A stretch of 49,990 nucleotides of DNA, taken from Pseudomonadota bacterium. Its GTDB lineage: Bacteria; Chloroflexota; UBA5177; JAJPKF01. Shown one piece after another: positions 49,874-49,990 of the stretch. The stretch's first letter is position 1. Each line of letters opens with the position of its first letter. Below the pieces are notes generated by a model. It ran no database searches, was not told the origin of the DNA, and worked only from the letters and a program-made list of their open reading frames with translations. The DNA lies in assembly GCA_021323865.1 (NCBI GenBank), contig JAJPKF010000022.1, forward strand, positions 1 to 49,990, written 5' to 3'. The translations under genes and the position numbers were made by a program.

Positions 49874-49973
49874 GCCCCCACCAAACTGGTCCACTTTGAG
49901 TCTCGTGGGGGCCGCTGTCGGGCTGAAACGCAGCGAAGCGCTTCCGGGTCATAGTCTTGGCCGTCTGGTCCAA
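49874..49973. other. Inverted repeat and GGACCAG direct repeats at window edge (possible IS21-like end)
   Basis: GCCCCCAC (49874-49881) and GTGGGGGC (49905-49912) are perfect inverted repeats around a 23-base loop. CTGGTCCA occurs in the loop (49886) and again near 49966. Repeated TGGTCCA/TGGACCA motifs next to CACTTTGAG-like sequence recall the multiple terminal repeats of IS21-family elements. No transposase is inside the window, so this is a weak call. Confidence 0.25.
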
Positions 49974-49990
49974 TTCTTGTGTCGTTGCCG

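Overview
This is a G+C-rich bacterial chromosome segment, roughly two-thirds G+C by eye, with frequent GTG and TTG starts and GGAGG-type ribosome binding sites. The gene set (FixX-like ferredoxin inside a lipoate operon, RhaD-SDR fusion, Tad-type pilus proteins, many secreted Cys-repeat proteins, two S53 peptidases) suggests an aerobic soil-type lineage such as Actinomycetota, Chloroflexota or Dormibacterota. That placement is inference: there is no rRNA gene, and the only RNA gene found is one tRNA-Glu(TTC).

Layout. 1-5029: an edge-cut ABC ATPase, tRNA-Glu, DNA polymerase IV, and a three-gene TadE/TadG/TadE cassette. 5048-10717: a minus-strand pair (FAD amine oxidase, then RhaD aldolase-dehydrogenase) divergent from a membrane GGDEF plus HD-GYP protein. 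10780-16182: a small membrane protein, a glyoxalase-like protein, an A-type Fe-S carrier, a secreted GH25-like protein, coaX-panB for pantothenate/CoA, and an orphan small protein with a structured leader.

16305-29175 is a lipoate-centred metabolic block. One minus-strand operon encodes E1-beta, E2, LipA, a FixX-like ferredoxin and LipB. A second encodes a complete E1-alpha, E1-beta, E2 and Lpd complex. The first set lacks its own E1-alpha. LipB and LipA would build the lipoyl groups that both E2 proteins carry, and the ferredoxin could supply electrons to LipA. Between the operons lie a Rieske oxygenase (plus strand), a D-lyxose isomerase-like cupin and a frameshifted RCC1-like gene.

29298-49807 is mostly extracytoplasmic: a 14-repeat Cys-pair protein bracketed by a 216-bp duplication of the 3' end of a polyprenyl synthase gene, two S53 (sedolisin) peptidases of different architecture, a DedA protein, a HAF-like protein, a BNR/sialidase-like protein, a PGRS-like glycine-rich protein, and a 2.1-kaa protease/beta-helix/FN3 chimera. 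QueF and a small conserved protein sit among them.

The strongest unexpected signals are four direct repeats phased at exactly 11 bp between the S53 peptidase and DedA genes (a PHO-box-like array), the ferredoxin embedded between lipA and lipB by ATGA overlap, the duplicated synthase 3' end flanking a one-gene insertion, and a recurring one-Cys-pair-per-repeat design in three unrelated secreted proteins.
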